A DNA stretch of 64,000 nucleotides, taken from positions 5,182,001 through 5,246,000 of the forward strand of contig NC_019684.1 in the NCBI RefSeq assembly GCF_000316645.1. The letters are read 5' to 3'. Shown one piece after another: positions 8,819 through 17,237 of this stretch. The notes under the pieces were generated by a model. It was given only the letters and a program-made list of their open reading frames with translations, was not told the origin of the DNA and did no database searches. Both the position numbers and the translations under genes were made by a program. This DNA comes from Nostoc sp. PCC 7524. GTDB taxonomy: Bacteria > Cyanobacteriota > Cyanobacteriia > Cyanobacteriales > Nostocaceae. Positions within the stretch are counted from its first letter, which is position 1, and the number at the start of each line of letters is the position of its first letter.

Positions 8819-9655
8819 TTACTCATCATGAGCAAATCGCCGATATAAGAAATCTAGGGCGTAGTTGCGGAGGTTGTAGTATTGTGGGTCTTCCATGATG
8901 CGGCGGCGGTTGCGGGGACGGGAAAAGGGTATATCTAAGATTTCGCCGATTTGGGCGGCTGGGCCGTTGGTCATCATGACGACTCTATCAGCTAAGAAAA
9001 GGGCTTCGTCGATGTCATGGGTAATCATCAGCACGGTGACTTGATGATCACTCCAAATTTGTAGGAGTTCTTCTTGTAGTTCTTCTTTGGTGATTGCGTC
9101 TAATGCGCCGAAGGGTTCATCGAGAATTAAGACTTGGGGACGGATGGATAAAGCACGGGCGATCGCAACTCTTTGTTTCATTCCGCCGGAAATTTGGCTG
9201 GGTTTTTTGTCGGCGGCTTCCATGAGTCCTACCATTGCTAGATGTTCTCTGACAATGGCGCGTTTTTGGGCTTGGGGTTTGTTGGGGAAGACTGCATCTA
9301 CTGCTAGGTAAACGTTATCGAAGACGGTTAGCCAGGGTAGTAAGCAGTAGTTTTGAAAGACCATCATCCGGTCGGGGCCTGGTTCGGTGATGGGTTGGTC
9401 TTGGAGAAGAACTACGCCATCTGTGGGGGTGTTGAACCCGGAAATCATGTTTAGTAGGGTGGATTTTCCGCAGCCTGAGTGACCAATTAAGCAGACAAAT
9501 TCCCCTTCGCGGACTTTGAGGTCGATTCCGTCTAGGACGGTGTAGGGGCCTTCGGGGGTGGGGTAGATTTTGCTGACACCTTCGACTACTAGGAAGTTGT
9601 CTGCTTTGCGGGTGGGGGGTGTTTGGGGTTGGGTGTTTTTATTGATTATTTGCAT
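8819..9655 (-). CDS. nrtD: Nitrate/nitrite ABC transporter ATP-binding protein NrtD
   Basis: A 278-residue ABC ATPase. Walker A GHSGCGKST lies near residue 60, the signature SGGMKQR in the middle, Walker B LILDEPFGALDA follows, then the switch His in MITHDIDEA. It resembles the N-terminal half of NrtC. It is the single-domain ATPase of the cyanobacterial NrtABCD importer, working with NrtC on the inner face of the plasma membrane. It lies between nrtC and narB in the operon with spacers of about 70 bases made of short repeats. Confidence 0.95.
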   Translation of the reverse strand: MQIINKNTQPQTPPTRKADNFLVVEGVSKIYPTPEGPYTVLDGIDLKVREGEFVCLIGHSGCGKSTLLNMISGFNTPTDGVVLLQDQPITEPGPDRMMVFQNYCLLPWLTVFDNVYLAVDAVFPNKPQAQKRAIVREHLAMVGLMEAADKKPSQISGGMKQRVAIARALSIRPQVLILDEPFGALDAITKEELQEELLQIWSDHQVTVLMITHDIDEALFLADRVVMMTNGPAAQIGEILDIPFSRPRNRRRIMEDPQYYNLRNYALDFLYRRFAHDE

Positions 9656-9673
9656 GGGTTTGTTAGATTTTAT

Positions 9674-9712
9674 TTGCTCACGCAGAGACGCAGAGGCGCA
9701 GAGAGGATGAGA
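9674..9712. repeat. CGCAGAGG-type repeat in the nrtC-nrtD spacer
   Basis: ACGCAGAGACGCAGAGGCG and related units occupy most of the 68-base spacer. This is the repeat family also found upstream of narM and after proB (51240-51270). Confidence 0.75.
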
Positions 9713-9723
9713 GAAACTAATTA

Positions 9724-11700
9724 CTAAATGAAGATTTCTTCGATGCGGATTTGATGTTTGATTTCTAGGCTTTTGAGGTAATCTAGGGGTTCGGATGGGT
9801 TGAAGGTTTTACTGTCGAATAGGTGTATGGGGTTGTCTTCACCGATGTCTAGTAGGCCGAGGTCACGGGCGGCTGCGCCAAATATGTCTGCGCGACATAC
9901 TCTTTCGATGATTTCTACCCAGTTTTTGGGGAAGGGTGTAATACTCCAGCGTGCTAGTTGGGTTAGCATCCACAGGGTTTCTGTGCGGTTGGGGTAGTTG
10001 GTTTTATTGAGGTAAAACTGATTGTATGTGGTGAGTTCTTGGGGTGGTTTACCGTCGCCGCGATCGTAGGGGTCGATGAAACCAGGGCGAATGTATGCAG
10101 CAGATATGTTTAAATATTCGGGGCGTGAGAGTAATTCTAGGATTTCTGGACGGTTGCGGTTGTCGTCACAGTATTTGCAAGCTTCTAGTAGTGCTTTGGT
10201 TAAGTTTAAATGGGTTTCTGGGTGTTTTTGCGCCCATTCTTCCCGGACTCCTAAAACTTGCTTTGGCTGTCCTGACCAAATTTCTAAGGCTGTGGCTGCA
10301 ACGAAACCTACGTCTTGATGCACTGCTTGATAGTTCCAAGGTTCTCCCGCACAATAACCGTCAATATAGCCTGCTTCGAGTTGGGTAAGCATTTGTGTCG
10401 GTGGGATGACAGTGAGGCTGATATCTCTATCGGGATCTATTCCAGCAGCCGCTAACCAGTAACGCAAAATCAAGTTCTGCATTGATGCTGGATGCACTAC
10501 GCCCAGGGTAATAATTTGGTCGGGAGATGTGTTAATTACTGCTTTTAAGTCAGCGAGATTACGCACTCCTTGGCTATACAATCTTTTACTCAAGGTAATG
10601 GCGTTGGCGTTGCGGGAGAGATTGAGGGCGTTCACTACGGGAATTGATTTTTGATCACCAGCACCTAATGTCAGTGCTAGGGGCATTCCTGCTAGCATTT
10701 GGGCTGCATCCAATCTTCCAGTAACAAAACCTTTGGTGATTTCCTGCCAACTATTTGCTTTACTGAGGACGATATTTTCTAAGCCATACTGAGCAAAGAA
10801 GCCTTTCTCTTTGGCGACAATTAAGGGTGCAGCGTCAGTTAAGGGCATAAAGCCGATTTCGAGGATGGCTTTGGCTGTGCTGTTTTCTGATGTTACTAAA
10901 CGCTGGCTTTGACGCTTCTTCGCTTGTTTTTGCTGATTGAGGAAGTAAATCATTTCATTCCGCAGATTGTAATAACTGGGATGTTTGACTACTTCCAAAC
11001 GTTGACGGGGACGGGGAATGGGGACTTCTAGAATTTGCCCAATGTGAGCTTCTGGGCTATTAGTGAGCATAACGACGCGATCGCTCAACAATAATGCTTC
11101 ATCCACATCATGTGTCACCATCACGCAGGTAACGTTATGTTCATTGCAGATTTTCATCAACTGTTCCTGCAAACTCCCCCTAGTCAAAGCGTCTAAAGCC
11201 CCAAAGGGTTCATCTAAAAGCAACAACTTTGGACGAGTAGCCAAAGCGCGTGCGATCGCCACCCGTTGTTTCATCCCCCCAGACAACTCACGAGGACGTT
11301 TATTCGCTGCTAGGCGCAGTCCTACCATATCAATATGTTCTTCAATAATTCCCCTGCGTTCACCCTTCGGCTTACCCTGATAAACCTCATCCACAGCCAA
11401 AGCAATATTTTCTCGGACAGTCAACCAAGGAAGCAGTGAATAATTTTGAAACACCACCATCCTATCTGGACTAGGATCTCTCACCTCCCGCCCTTCCAAA
11501 GTCACACCGCCAATACTTGCTCTATCCAAACCTGCAATAATATTCAACAGCGTAGACTTACCACAACCAGAATGTCCAATTAAAGAAACAAACTCCCCCT
11601 GCTTAATCTTCAACTCAATATTTTTCAGAGCAATATATCTACCACCATTCGGTAAATCAAACACCCGATCAACGTGGTCAACCTCAACAAAAGTAGTCAT
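9724..11700 (-). CDS. nrtC: Nitrate ABC transporter ATP-binding protein NrtC with NrtA-like regulatory domain
   Basis: A 658-residue fusion from ATG 11700; a GTG directly before it is possible. Residues 1 to ~265 are an ABC ATPase (GHSGCGKST, LSGGMKQR, LLLLDEPFGALDA, VMVTHDVDEA). Residues ~280-658 resemble the substrate-binding protein NrtA (IGFMPLTDAAPLIVAKEKGFF). In the known family this domain binds nitrate and mediates inhibition of uptake in response to nitrogen status. Length and domain order are normal. It is the fourth gene of the operon. Confidence 0.95.
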   Translation of the reverse strand: MTTFVEVDHVDRVFDLPNGGRYIALKNIELKIKQGEFVSLIGHSGCGKSTLLNIIAGLDRASIGGVTLEGREVRDPSPDRMVVFQNYSLLPWLTVRENIALAVDEVYQGKPKGERRGIIEEHIDMVGLRLAANKRPRELSGGMKQRVAIARALATRPKLLLLDEPFGALDALTRGSLQEQLMKICNEHNVTCVMVTHDVDEALLLSDRVVMLTNSPEAHIGQILEVPIPRPRQRLEVVKHPSYYNLRNEMIYFLNQQKQAKKRQSQRLVTSENSTAKAILEIGFMPLTDAAPLIVAKEKGFFAQYGLENIVLSKANSWQEITKGFVTGRLDAAQMLAGMPLALTLGAGDQKSIPVVNALNLSRNANAITLSKRLYSQGVRNLADLKAVINTSPDQIITLGVVHPASMQNLILRYWLAAAGIDPDRDISLTVIPPTQMLTQLEAGYIDGYCAGEPWNYQAVHQDVGFVAATALEIWSGQPKQVLGVREEWAQKHPETHLNLTKALLEACKYCDDNRNRPEILELLSRPEYLNISAAYIRPGFIDPYDRGDGKPPQELTTYNQFYLNKTNYPNRTETLWMLTQLARWSITPFPKNWVEIIERVCRADIFGAAARDLGLLDIGEDNPIHLFDSKTFNPSEPLDYLKSLEIKHQIRIEEIFI

Positions 11701-11719
11701 CACTCATTCTTCCTCAATC

Positions 11720-11820
11720 ACAACCTCTACTAACTCTCCGCGTACCTTTGCGCTTCCCTCTGCGCGACGGCAGTCGCTACAAGTCGGCAAAGCCGCCCAA
11801 CGCGCTGCCTCCCCTTTGCG
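11720..11820. repeat. Interspersed repeat between nrtB and nrtC
   Basis: The 132-base spacer is almost entirely repeat: CGCGTACCTTTGCGCTTCCC-type sequence, then a copy of the element found upstream of narM (11763-11813). The repeat must be transcribed as part of the operon mRNA. Confidence 0.8.
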
Positions 11821-11832
11821 TTTAACTCTTAA

Positions 11833-12672
11833 CTACTTTTGCTCCGCCACCACCTTACTAGCCACAAAACCCACCAATCTATCTAAAAACAAACCCACCA
11901 AACCCACATAAATCAGAGCCAAAATAATCTCACTCAAATTAGTTTCCGTAGTCGTGTTGTAAGCATCCCAAATAAAAGAACCAATCCCCACACCACCGAC
12001 TAACATTTCCGCCGCCACAATCGCCAACCAAGACAACCCAATCCCAATTCTCAAACCCGTGAAGATATAAGGCACAGTCGCCGGAAACACAATTTTCAAG
12101 AAATACTTTGCACCTTTGAGTTTTAACACTCTAGCCACATTGATATAGTCTTGGGGAATTTGTTGAACACCGACAGTAGTATTAATAATAATCGGCCAAA
12201 TTGAAGTAATGAAAATCACGAAAATTGCGGAAGGATTAGCTTGTTGAAATGCTGCCAAGGAAATTGGTAGCCATGCTAGAGGCGGTACAGTGCGTAACAC
12301 TTGAAAAATCGGATCTACAGCATTGTAAACCAACTTATTTACACCGATTAAAATACCTAGAATAATACCAGCGATCGCAGCTAACGAAAAACCTATCCCT
12401 ACCCTACCCAAACTACTAAGTATCTGCCAACCTAAACCCTTATCACTTGCACCATTATCAAAGAAGGGATTAATAATAAACGGATCCCAAGTTTCAGAAA
12501 AAGTTTCTATTGGCCCTGGTAATTCCAAATTAGGTGTTAAACACAGTAATTCCCAAATCACTAGAAAAATTACTAAAGCTACCAAAGGTGGTAAAACTTT
12601 TTGAGCAACAAACTTATCAATATTTTTACGAGATTTTTTTCTGAAATTGCGACTTCCTAAAACAGCAGCCAT
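11833..12672 (-). CDS. nrtB: Nitrate/nitrite ABC transporter permease NrtB
   Basis: A 279-residue membrane protein with about six helices. The first is VLPPLVALVIFLVIWELL, and the ABC-permease EAA-type loop lies around 'YINVARVLKLKGAKYFLKIVFPATVPYI' (quoted only to place it). It belongs to the NrtB/SsuC/TauC type of binding-protein-dependent permease and forms the channel of the NrtABCD importer. It lies between nrtA and nrtC, in the usual order. Confidence 0.95.
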   Translation of the reverse strand: MAAVLGSRNFRKKSRKNIDKFVAQKVLPPLVALVIFLVIWELLCLTPNLELPGPIETFSETWDPFIINPFFDNGASDKGLGWQILSSLGRVGIGFSLAAIAGIILGILIGVNKLVYNAVDPIFQVLRTVPPLAWLPISLAAFQQANPSAIFVIFITSIWPIIINTTVGVQQIPQDYINVARVLKLKGAKYFLKIVFPATVPYIFTGLRIGIGLSWLAIVAAEMLVGGVGIGSFIWDAYNTTTETNLSEIILALIYVGLVGLFLDRLVGFVASKVVAEQK

Positions 12673-12814
12673 TTTCTCTATTTTTTCCGTGATTTTTACA
12701 GTGGTTTGTCTTTTAATGAGTACAGAAGCTAATCCTACAAAACAGAATTATCACTGTTTTCTCCTAAGTTTCTACAGTCTGAGCGGTGTGAATTACCGCT
12801 CAGATGCTTTCTGA

Positions 12815-14137
12815 TTACACTTTTTTAATTTTCAAGCTTTGTAAATATGCTTCTGGTTTTTCTGGGTCAAATTTTACGCCATCAAAGAAGGTTTCTACAC
12901 CGCGAGATGTGCTAGCAGGAATTTCAGAATCAGGTACACCAATTGCTATAGCTGCTTTTTTCCACAAATCTTCTCTGTTTACTTGCTCAACAAGTTCTTT
13001 AATCTTGGTTTCTTTAGGTAGATAACCCCAACGAATATTTTCAGTTAAAAACCAAACATCATGGCTCTTATAAGGATAAGAAGCATTATCTGCCCAGAAC
13101 TTCATCCGATAAGCAAACTCTTTTTCAGTCCGACCATCACCATAATCAATATTACCTTTAGAACGTTCTACAATATCTGCGGCAGCAACATTAAAGTATT
13201 TGCGATCAGCGCAAATTTTACACATTTCTTCTTTGTTTTCTTGCTTTTCGCACCATTGTTGAGCCTCTAAAACTGCCATTAACATTGCTTGGGCAGCATT
13301 GGGATTTTGATCAACCCAATCTTTCCGCATCGCAAAGGCTTTTTCTGGATGATTATTCCATAATTCGCCAGTAACTAAAGCCGAATAACCCAAATTTTGG
13401 CTAACTAATTGTGCGTTCCAAGGTTCTCCGACACAAAAAGTATCAACAGTACCGACTTTCATGTTGGCTACCATTTGTGGTGGTGGTACAGGTTCTAAAA
13501 CTATGTCTTGATCTGGATTAATCCCACCAGCCGCTAACCAATAGCGCATCCATAAATCGTGAGTTCCACCGGGAAAGGTAATACCAGCTTTCAATGATTT
13601 TTGATTAGCTTTAGCTTGAGCAGCAGCTTCTTTGAGTGCTTTGCTTTTTAGATTAACTTTGAGTTCTTTAAACTTATTAGCAACAGAAATTGCCTGACCA
13701 TTAGTATTTAACCTAGCCAAAATATACATTGGCACTTGCTCTTTAATGGTAATCAGGTAAGGCATGGGACTCAGGATATGTGCGCCATCAATACCACCAC
13801 CGGCTGAACCAATTTTGAGGTTGTCACGGGTAACAGGCCAAGATTTTTGTTTAATGACATCAACATCAGTCATGCCGTATTTAGCAAAGAAACCTTTTTC
13901 TTTGGCAATAATTAAAGGCGCAGCATCAGTGAGAGCAATAAATCCGAGTTTAGCTTTAGTTGTCTCAACCTTGGGAGCATTAGCCACTGTGGAAACATTA
14001 GCAGCTGGATTTGCTGAAGGTGCTTGCTCACCGGTAGTAGTTGAGTTGGAATTAGAGGCGCAAGCATGAGTCACAATAGAAGCCGCAGCCGCCGCACCTG
14101 TTGTCAACAGAAATTTTCTTCTAGAAAAGTTGCTCAT
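12815..14137 (-). CDS. nrtA: Nitrate-binding lipoprotein NrtA
   Basis: A 440-residue periplasmic solute-binding protein. The N-terminus has a twin-arginine-like motif (SRRKFLLTTG) and a lipobox ending at Cys26 (VTHAC), so a lipid-anchored form exported by Tat is likely. The mature domain contains LGFIALTDAAPLIIAKEKGFF and GGTHDLWMRYWL, as in NrtA/CmpA proteins. It delivers nitrate and nitrite to NrtB. It is the second gene of the operon, about 180 bases after nirA, the gap being filled with tandem repeats. Confidence 0.95.
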   Translation of the reverse strand: MSNFSRRKFLLTTGAAAAASIVTHACASNSNSTTTGEQAPSANPAANVSTVANAPKVETTKAKLGFIALTDAAPLIIAKEKGFFAKYGMTDVDVIKQKSWPVTRDNLKIGSAGGGIDGAHILSPMPYLITIKEQVPMYILARLNTNGQAISVANKFKELKVNLKSKALKEAAAQAKANQKSLKAGITFPGGTHDLWMRYWLAAGGINPDQDIVLEPVPPPQMVANMKVGTVDTFCVGEPWNAQLVSQNLGYSALVTGELWNNHPEKAFAMRKDWVDQNPNAAQAMLMAVLEAQQWCEKQENKEEMCKICADRKYFNVAAADIVERSKGNIDYGDGRTEKEFAYRMKFWADNASYPYKSHDVWFLTENIRWGYLPKETKIKELVEQVNREDLWKKAAIAIGVPDSEIPASTSRGVETFFDGVKFDPEKPEAYLQSLKIKKV

Positions 14138-14169
14138 TGTTCTTTGTGTGTTGTTAATTCGTCTTTATT

Positions 14170-14330
14170 TGGGGATTGGGGATTGGGGACTGGGGATTGG
14201 GGACTGGGGACTGGGGATTGGGGACTGGGTATCAGGTAATAGTTTTTCTCCCCTACACCCTTACACCCTTACACCCTTACACCCCTATACCCTCACTCAG
14301 CACTCAGCACTCAGCACTCAGCACTCAGAA
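14170..14330. repeat. Three tandem repeat arrays between nirA and nrtA
   Basis: In order: GGGGATT/GGGGACT heptamers (about nine, 14170-14228), an 8-bp TTACACCC array (14253-14285), and ACTCAGC heptamers (14294-14330). The last array runs into the 3' end of nirA and supplies its final codons and stop. Confidence 0.9.
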
Positions 14331-15928
14331 CTCACTAAAGCTTCTTCCCTGACTTTTGCGCCGAAGTTTTGGATCAGTAAATCCCGTAATACTGGCTGTA
14401 AGTCTTCGCAGGGTATGCCTTTTTGGACGCAGCTACCTAATTTGGCATCTTTACCAACTTTGCCACCCATGTAAATATCAACGCCTTCTACAGCTTTGCC
14501 GTTTTTACGGGCTTTAGTTCCCATGAGTCCGATGTCTGCAACTTGGGGTTGTCCGCAGGAGTTGGGACAACCTGTCCAATGAATACGGACTGGGCGAGTG
14601 AATGTTAACTCAGATTCCAAGGCTTTAATCATGCTGAGGGCGCGGTTTTTGGTTTCGATGAGGGCAAAGTTGCAAAATTGTGCGCCGGTGCAGGAAACTA
14701 GCGATCGCGTCAATAAACCAGGATCAATGGAAAATCTCTCCATTAAAGGATCGGCTAAAAATGTCCGCAATTTTGAGTCGGGAATATTGGGAATAATCAC
14801 GTTCTGTTCAACGGTAAGCCGCATTTCACCACTACCGTAAACATCCGCTAACCGCGCCAACTCAAACATATCCTCGGCGTACAATTTACCTACAGGTATG
14901 TGCAAACCTACATAGTTCAATCCTGCTTGTTTTTGTTTATACACACCGATGTGATCCCGCTTTTCCCAATCGATTTCGTCTTTGGGTGCGGCTGGTAATA
15001 AGGACTTACCCAAACGCTTTTCGACCTCTAGACGAAACTTCTCTATCCCCCATTCATCAATTAGCCACATCAAGCGCGATTTCAAGCGATTGGCTCTTAG
15101 TCCGTTGTCTCGATAGACTTCTAAAATTGCTCGACAAACAGCCACTACTTCTTCTGGAGTCACCCAAGCGTTGAGAGGAATCGCTGCTTCACAACGTTTG
15201 GCAGAAAAGAAGCCACCGACTAAGATATTGAAACCTAAGAGTGAGGATGCAGAGAAATCTTGCCCAGTGCCCAGTACCCAGTCCCCAGTCCCTTCCCTAA
15301 ATGCTGGGACGAAGGCTAAATCGTTGATTTCAGCGTGGACGGAATTGTCTCTACCACCAGCGATCGCTATATTAAATTTGCGTGGGAGGTTGCTAAATTC
15401 GGGGTTGCCTTGTCCTTTGTTGGTGAGCATATCTTGGATTTGTTGCACCAACTGACGGGTATCATACAACTCATCTGCATCTAACCCGGCTACTGCATCA
15501 CCTGTAATATTACGGATATTGTCCATTCCTGATTGGACGCTGGTTAAACCAACAGAGTGAAATCGATTGAAGATATCTGGTAAATCTTCAATTCTGATGC
15601 CACGCAATTGAATGTTTTGTCTAGTAGTTATATCAGCGTTGCCATCATCACCGTAGCGTTGCACGACTTCTGCTAACACACGCATTTGATCGCTGCTAAT
15701 AATGCCATTAGGCATCCGCATCCGCATCATAAACTTGCCGGGAGTCACTGGACGAAAGAAGACACCCACCCACTTCAGTCGATGATCTCTGTCTGTTTCA
15801 TCCATTGCTTCCCACCCCAAGGCGGCGAATTTTGCGATTTCTTCCTTGATAGCCAGCCCATCTTTTTCGGCTTTGAATTTCTCAAACTTATTAAGACTGA
15901 CTTTGGTGGTATTTGCTGTATCTGTCAT
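14318..15928 (-). CDS. nirA: Ferredoxin-nitrite reductase NirA
   Basis: A 536-residue siroheme/[4Fe-4S] enzyme reducing nitrite to ammonium with six electrons from ferredoxin. The cluster/siroheme ligands are C413, C419 (CTGAQFC) and C454, C458 (TGCPNSC). Both ferrodoxin-like half-domains are present. Two oddities: residues 213-224 (GTGDWVLGTGQD) are encoded by a copy of the intergenic GGGGACT-type repeat, and the last residues SSEC plus stop come from an ACTCAGC heptamer array. It is the first gene of the operon, with an NtcA-type promoter about 320 bases upstream. Confidence 0.97.
   Translation of the reverse strand: MTDTANTTKVSLNKFEKFKAEKDGLAIKEEIAKFAALGWEAMDETDRDHRLKWVGVFFRPVTPGKFMMRMRMPNGIISSDQMRVLAEVVQRYGDDGNADITTRQNIQLRGIRIEDLPDIFNRFHSVGLTSVQSGMDNIRNITGDAVAGLDADELYDTRQLVQQIQDMLTNKGQGNPEFSNLPRKFNIAIAGGRDNSVHAEINDLAFVPAFREGTGDWVLGTGQDFSASSLLGFNILVGGFFSAKRCEAAIPLNAWVTPEEVVAVCRAILEVYRDNGLRANRLKSRLMWLIDEWGIEKFRLEVEKRLGKSLLPAAPKDEIDWEKRDHIGVYKQKQAGLNYVGLHIPVGKLYAEDMFELARLADVYGSGEMRLTVEQNVIIPNIPDSKLRTFLADPLMERFSIDPGLLTRSLVSCTGAQFCNFALIETKNRALSMIKALESELTFTRPVRIHWTGCPNSCGQPQVADIGLMGTKARKNGKAVEGVDIYMGGKVGKDAKLGSCVQKGIPCEDLQPVLRDLLIQNFGAKVREEALVSSEC
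15261..15298. repeat. In-frame copy of the GGGGACTGGG repeat within nirA
   Basis: On the minus strand this reads GGGACTGGGGACTGGGTACT and onward, the same unit that forms intergenic arrays at 1944, 14170 and 33091. It keeps the nirA frame open and encodes G-T-G-D-W-V-L-G-T-G. Confidence 0.85.
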
Positions 15929-16255
15929 AAATTGACTCTTGTTGCCATTACTAATCCAGTAAGAACCTCATCAGGTTTCTGCCCAATATCAATCAACTCG
16001 TATTTTTACGAGGTTTAACGTCAAACATAAATATTGATTTATACCTGGATACTTTTCCGCAAGCGCGTTCTCAAGAAGATGATTTGCAACTTAGTGATTG
16101 TTGTTGCCATCAAATTCAAAGTTAGATTTTTGTGATTTTGAAATAACTTACAGGATGCCGCCTGTTTTTTACTTAGCGAATTTGTAATCTTTTACATTGG
16201 CTTAATTTGTCAAGTCGTTGGTGTGAATGTTTATGTAACAATTTCGATACTTCTA

Positions 16256-16261
16256 AGGTTA
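16256..16261 (-). promoter_or_regulatory. -10 hexamer of the nirA operon promoter (predicted)
   Basis: TAACCT on the minus strand fits the TAN3T form and begins 22 bases after the end of the NtcA box, the spacing usual for class II NtcA-activated promoters. Transcription would begin near 16249. The promoter assignment is inferred from pattern and spacing. Confidence 0.6.
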
Positions 16262-16283
16262 TGGTGGGATTTAGGATAAAATC

Positions 16284-16297
16284 GTATAACTAGCTAC
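16284..16297 (-). promoter_or_regulatory. NtcA-binding site of the nirA operon
   Basis: On the minus strand GTAGCTAGTTATAC, an exact GTA-N8-TAC match. Its centre lies about 41 bases before the predicted start of transcription. NtcA is the global nitrogen regulator, and the Anabaena nir operon is known to need NtcA and NtcB. Confidence 0.85.
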
Positions 16298-16334
16298 AAA
16301 ATTCTAGTAATAATGCTGAAATTAAATCATAATA

Positions 16335-16349
16335 ATGCGTTTTCTGCAT
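16335..16349 (-). promoter_or_regulatory. Candidate NtcB (LysR-type) operator
   Basis: ATGCAGAAAACGCAT on the minus strand is a dyad with TGC-N7-GCA arms and fits the T-N11-A form bound by LysR-type regulators. It lies about 50 bases upstream of the NtcA box, near position -93. NtcB is known to act here in Anabaena; this exact site is inferred. Confidence 0.45.
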
Positions 16350-16365
16350 AACATCTGGTTAGGTG

Positions 16366-16500
16366 ATAGGTGACAGGTGACAGGTGACAGGGAATAGGGG
16401 AACAGGGGGTAATAACTATTGCCTATTGCCTATTGCCTATTGCCTATTGCCTATTGCCTATTGACTCTTAACTCTTAACTCTTAACTCTTAACTCTTAAC
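16366..16500. repeat. Heptamer arrays upstream of the Rieske gene
   Basis: AGGTGAC units (16366-16389), then about six ATTGCCT units (16420-16462), then five CTTAACT units ending directly at the ATG at 16502. No Shine-Dalgarno sequence is visible before the start. Confidence 0.9.
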
Positions 16501-16501
16501 T

Positions 16502-16927
16502 ATGAAACGTCGTGATTTTATTAATTGGGTGGGTTTGGGTTGGATAGCTAGTAGCTTACCTGTAGCGATCGCAGCCTGTTCTCCTCCCAACACAACATCC
16601 ACAACTTCAGGATCTAGTGATTGGCAAACAGTCGGGACTGTGACCGAATTAGACAAAACTGGGCAATTACTCGTTAATGACTCACCAGCCAGCTCTGTAT
16701 TAGTAGTTGGTACATCTAAATCTGAAAATCTGATTGCTGTTAATCCTACCTGTACCCATCAAGGTTGTACGGTGGCATGGCAAGCTACAACCCAAAAATT
16801 TGTCTGTCCTTGTCATGGTGCAGAATATGGAGTTGATGGTACAGTACAAAAAGAACCAGCTACAAAGCCACTCAAAACTTACGCCGCCAAAATTGAGGGG
16901 AGTTCGGTAGTAGTTAAGCCAATTTAG
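16502..16927 (+). CDS. Rieske-type [2Fe-2S] lipoprotein
   Basis: A 141-residue exported iron-sulfur protein. The N-terminus has a twin-arginine motif (KRRDF) and a lipobox-like AIAAC ending at Cys26, followed by a Ser/Thr linker. The Rieske motifs are C84-T-H86-Q-G-C89 and C102-P-C-H105-G. It is much shorter than PetC and lacks its long membrane anchor, so it is not the ordinary cytochrome b6f subunit. It would pass electrons in the periplasm or thylakoid lumen; the partners are unknown. It is divergent from nirA and shares the same upstream region. Confidence 0.88.
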   Translation: MKRRDFINWVGLGWIASSLPVAIAACSPPNTTSTTSGSSDWQTVGTVTELDKTGQLLVNDSPASSVLVVGTSKSENLIAVNPTCTHQGCTVAWQATTQKFVCPCHGAEYGVDGTVQKEPATKPLKTYAAKIEGSSVVVKPI

Positions 16928-17237
16928 TTTCAGTCAGCAACAAGTAGTGATGATTGCGTCTGTTTCTGAAAGCTTAGTTACTTGGCTGGATTCAACAGAA
17001 CTAGGGACTTCCAGATAAATGAGTAATGAGTAATCAGTAATACCCATTACTTATTACTTATTACTCATTACTTCAAAATTAAAGACAGTTGGAGTCGGGA
17101 ATTTAAACCCCAACTCAACTGATACTACGTGTAGACGTAGGGGTCTTAAACCCTTGAATTGACAATAACCATCAATTTGGGAGCATTTATTTTTTGTTGT
17201 TCCCTCTCATCAAAACTCAAAATTTAAGTAACGTATT
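16928..17237. other. Intergenic region with hairpins, no gene
   Basis: 17022-17072 is an AT-rich palindrome built of TAATGAG/ATTACTT units and could terminate the Rieske transcript. 17085-17120 forms a further hairpin (CAGTTGGAGT with ACTCAACTG), and CTACGT-GTAG-ACGTAG at 17125-17140 is a perfect palindrome about 100 bases before nirB. No NtcA box was found. Confidence 0.55.

Larger units (their letters stand above)
15929..16501. other. Divergent regulatory region between nirA and the Rieske gene
   Basis: 573 bases. It contains the nirA promoter elements (16256-16349), a transcribed nirA leader of about 320 bases, a 14-bp palindrome TGTAATCTTTTACA at 16183-16196 and, nearest the Rieske gene, heptamer arrays (16366-16500). 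No gene was found. Confidence 0.7.

Noticed and set aside
14130..14474. 114-residue plus-strand frame across the nirA-nrtA spacer
   Set aside because: It is entirely tandem repeat plus antisense of nirA; an artefact of low-complexity DNA.
16183..16196. Palindrome TGTAATCTTTTACA as a second NtcA site
   Set aside because: The GTA and TAC half-sites are 6 bases apart instead of 8, and it lies downstream of the predicted nirA start. Kept only as a note in the spacer entry.
16237..16250. GTAACAATTTCGATAC as an NtcA site
   Set aside because: The spacing between GTA and TAC is 10 bases, not 8, and it overlaps the predicted transcription start.
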